This document shows positions 4,254-5,662 of a stretch of 5,662 nucleotides of DNA, piece after piece. Below the pieces are notes generated by a model, which was not told the origin of the DNA, searched no databases, and was given only the letters and a program-made list of their open reading frames with translations. The DNA is from an uncultured Microcoleaceae cyanobacterium (GTDB lineage: Bacteria > Cyanobacteriota > Cyanobacteriia > Cyanobacteriales > Microcoleaceae). The number at the start of each line of letters is the position of its first letter. The stretch's first letter is position 1. The stretch lies in the NCBI GenBank assembly GCA_938083405.1, contig CALKCV010000411.1, forward strand, positions 1 to 5,662, read 5' to 3'. The position numbers and the translations under genes are program-made.

Positions 4254-5471
4254 ATGCAACTTTCTCAGCGTTTGGAACCCCTGCGTTCTAATGTCTTTGC
4301 CGATATGGACAGGGCTAAGGCTCTAGCTAGGGCCGCAGGAAAAGATATTATTGACCTATCTCTGGGGTCTTCGGATCTGCCGGCTGCGAGTCATGTCGTC
4401 AAGGCGATCGCTGATTCTCTCGACGACCCAACCACTCACGGTTATTTACTCTTTCACGGAACTAAAGATTTTAGAGTTGCTGCGGCAAATTGGTACGAGG
4501 AAAGATTTGAGATTTCTGTTGACCCGGAAACAGAGGTCTTACCTTTAATTGGCTGTCAGGAAGGTACGGCCCATCTGCCTCTGGCGGTGCTGAACCCGGG
4601 GGATTTTGCTTTGCTTCAAGACCCGGGTTATCCTTCTCATGCAGGTGGGGTTTATTTGGCGGGGGGTCAAGTTTATCCCATGCAGATGTTGGCAGAAAAT
4701 GGCTTTTTGCCGGTGTTAGAAGATATACCAGAACCGGTTTTAGCTCAGTCGAAAATGATGGTTTTGAGCTATCCTCACAATCCGACTACTGCCCTGGCAC
4801 CTTTGTCTTTTTTCGAGAAGGCCGTGGCTTTTTGCCGGGAACATAATTTGGTTTTGGTTCACGATTTTCCATATTTGGATTTAGTATTTGATGCCTCTAG
4901 TATCGGGCATGAAATCTCGGAGAATAGCAAGAGACCGGCGGTGCATTCGATTTTTCAAGCGGACCCCGATAAGACTATTTCTATAGAGTTTTTTACGATG
5001 TCTAAGTCTTATAGTATGGGGGGATTTCGGGTCGGATTTGCTATTGGGAATCCAGAGTTGATTTTGGCTTTGAGACAGGTTAAGGCTTGCGTTGATTTTA
5101 ATCAGTATTTGGGGATTTTTAATGGGGCGATCGCTGCTTTAACCGGCCCTCAAGATACGGTTAAAGAAACTGTGGAGACTTTCCGCCTGCGTCGCGATGC
5201 TTTTATTGGCGCTTTGCACGATATTGGCTGGCAAGTCCCTACTCCACTGGCAACTATGTATGTTTGGGCTAAGTTGCCGGAGGCTTGGAGTGAGGATTCT
5301 ATTAAGTTTTGCGTGGATTTAGTGGAACAAACTGGCGTGGCGGTTTCTCCAGGGGCCGGTTTTGGTAAGGCTGGGGAAGGATATGTCAGATTTGCTTTGG
5401 TTCATAATCCGCCCATTTTGTCAAGGGCTGTGGAGAAAATAGCTGAGTTTATGGGCAAAGGGCCGCGATAG
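4254..5471 (+). CDS. PLP-dependent aminotransferase, aspartate/LL-diaminopimelate aminotransferase-like
   Basis: This is a class I/II (fold type I) aminotransferase of 405 residues, cytoplasmic, moving an amino group to a keto acid. Residues seen, counted from the ATG at 4254, are YPHNPTT (173-179; Asn176), HDFPYLDL (203-210; Asp204 for the PLP ring nitrogen, Tyr207), Schiff-base Lys251 in FFTMSKSYSMGGFRVGF with Arg259 for the phosphate, and Arg379 in GYVRF for the substrate carboxylate. The N-terminus, RLEPLRSNVFADMDRAK then DLSLGSSDLP, belongs to a subgroup annotated in cyanobacteria as aspartate or LL-diaminopimelate aminotransferase. Lysine/peptidoglycan diaminopimelate synthesis is possible, but the substrate cannot be fixed here. 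The frame stays open to a TTG at 4194, but those extra 20 residues come from a palindromic repeat, so ATG 4254 is preferred even though its ribosome-binding site is weak. Two HIP1 sites lie inside. A strong terminator follows. Confidence 0.92.
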   Translation: MQLSQRLEPLRSNVFADMDRAKALARAAGKDIIDLSLGSSDLPAASHVVKAIADSLDDPTTHGYLLFHGTKDFRVAAANWYEERFEISVDPETEVLPLIGCQEGTAHLPLAVLNPGDFALLQDPGYPSHAGGVYLAGGQVYPMQMLAENGFLPVLEDIPEPVLAQSKMMVLSYPHNPTTALAPLSFFEKAVAFCREHNLVLVHDFPYLDLVFDASSIGHEISENSKRPAVHSIFQADPDKTISIEFFTMSKSYSMGGFRVGFAIGNPELILALRQVKACVDFNQYLGIFNGAIAALTGPQDTVKETVETFRLRRDAFIGALHDIGWQVPTPLATMYVWAKLPEAWSEDSIKFCVDLVEQTGVAVSPGAGFGKAGEGYVRFALVHNPPILSRAVEKIAEFMGKGPR

Positions 5472-5539
5472 CAAAGGTATTGGGCCCAAAATTAACTCTA
5501 AGGTCGGCGATGCCCAGAAAAAGGCCCGTTGAAAAACTC

Positions 5540-5579
5540 AAAAAAAAGTCCCAACTGTCGCGAGTTGGGACTTTTTTTT
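5540..5579. terminator. Strong bidirectional Rho-independent terminator
   Basis: Arms 5540-5556 (eight A, then GTCCCAACT) and 5563-5579 (AGTTGGGAC, then eight T) are perfectly complementary over 17 bp with a GTCGCG loop. The 9-bp GC-containing core with A- and T-tracts on either side can stop transcription from both directions. It lies 68 bp past the aminotransferase stop and would also serve a converging gene beyond the window. Confidence 0.95.
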
Positions 5580-5662
5580 ATGGGCCAATAACAAGGCCAG
5601 GTATTGTTAAGGTCGCCGCCATTATCAAAAAAAACTGCTTTCTTTTGCCTTTTTCATCTTTT
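5580..5662. other. End of window, no feature seen
   Basis: These 83 bases after the terminator show no supportable reading frame, RNA gene or repeat. A convergent gene may begin beyond the edge, because the terminator is bidirectional. Confidence 0.5.

Noticed and set aside
4351..4548. Second plus-strand frame inside the aminotransferase gene
   Set aside because: It is an out-of-frame shadow of the aminotransferase coding sequence, with no independent signals.
1..5662. tRNA or rRNA genes
   Set aside because: I saw no cloverleaf with a T-arm GTTCRA motif and no rRNA-like sequence in the intergenic stretches.

Overview
The window looks like a chromosomal segment of a cyanobacterium. Three things point that way. 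The octamer GCGATCGC (HIP1) occurs six times in 5.66 kb (683, 783, 1508, 3398, 4404 and 5127). The glpX and hemA genes are adjacent and read in the same direction. Finally, there are several short palindromic and heptanucleotide intergenic repeats of the kind common in filamentous cyanobacteria. I infer an Oscillatoria/Microcoleus/Planktothrix-like organism from the repeat styles, but this is not proven.

Layout. Bases 1-165 (+) are the last 54 codons of a gene resembling radA, followed by a small hairpin with a T-run. Bases 248-629 (-) hold a toxin-antitoxin-like module: an intact DUF433 gene (399-629) overlaps by 4 bp a wrecked DUF5615 toxin gene (248-402) that has a stop codon, a frame change and a large internal deletion. 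Bases 630-1027 contain no convincing gene. They hold a possible 41-codon gene remnant, two more copies of the same 16-bp palindrome seen after radA, and a 33-bp inverted repeat just past the end of hemA.

Bases 1028-3453 (-) carry glpX (fructose-1,6-/sedoheptulose-1,7-bisphosphatase, Calvin cycle) and then hemA (glutamyl-tRNA reductase, the entry to heme and chlorophyll synthesis), separated by 89 bp of heptanucleotide repeats. Bases 3454-3809 are a 356-bp divergent control region rich in dyad symmetry. Reading right from it is a small thioredoxin (3810-4139), probably x-type, and then a PLP-dependent aminotransferase (4254-5471) of the aspartate/LL-diaminopimelate aminotransferase group. A strong, perfectly paired terminator at 5540-5579 ends that unit.

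The core genes fit one theme: carbon fixation, tetrapyrrole supply, redox control and amino-acid synthesis in a phototroph. The bisphosphatase has cysteines (C75, C99) at positions I recall as a redox pair in a homologue, and a thioredoxin is encoded divergently from it, so a functional link is plausible. I found no clearly new multi-gene system. The most interesting items are the decayed toxin beside an intact antitoxin, the three-copy hairpin repeat, and the structured glpX/thioredoxin intergenic region.
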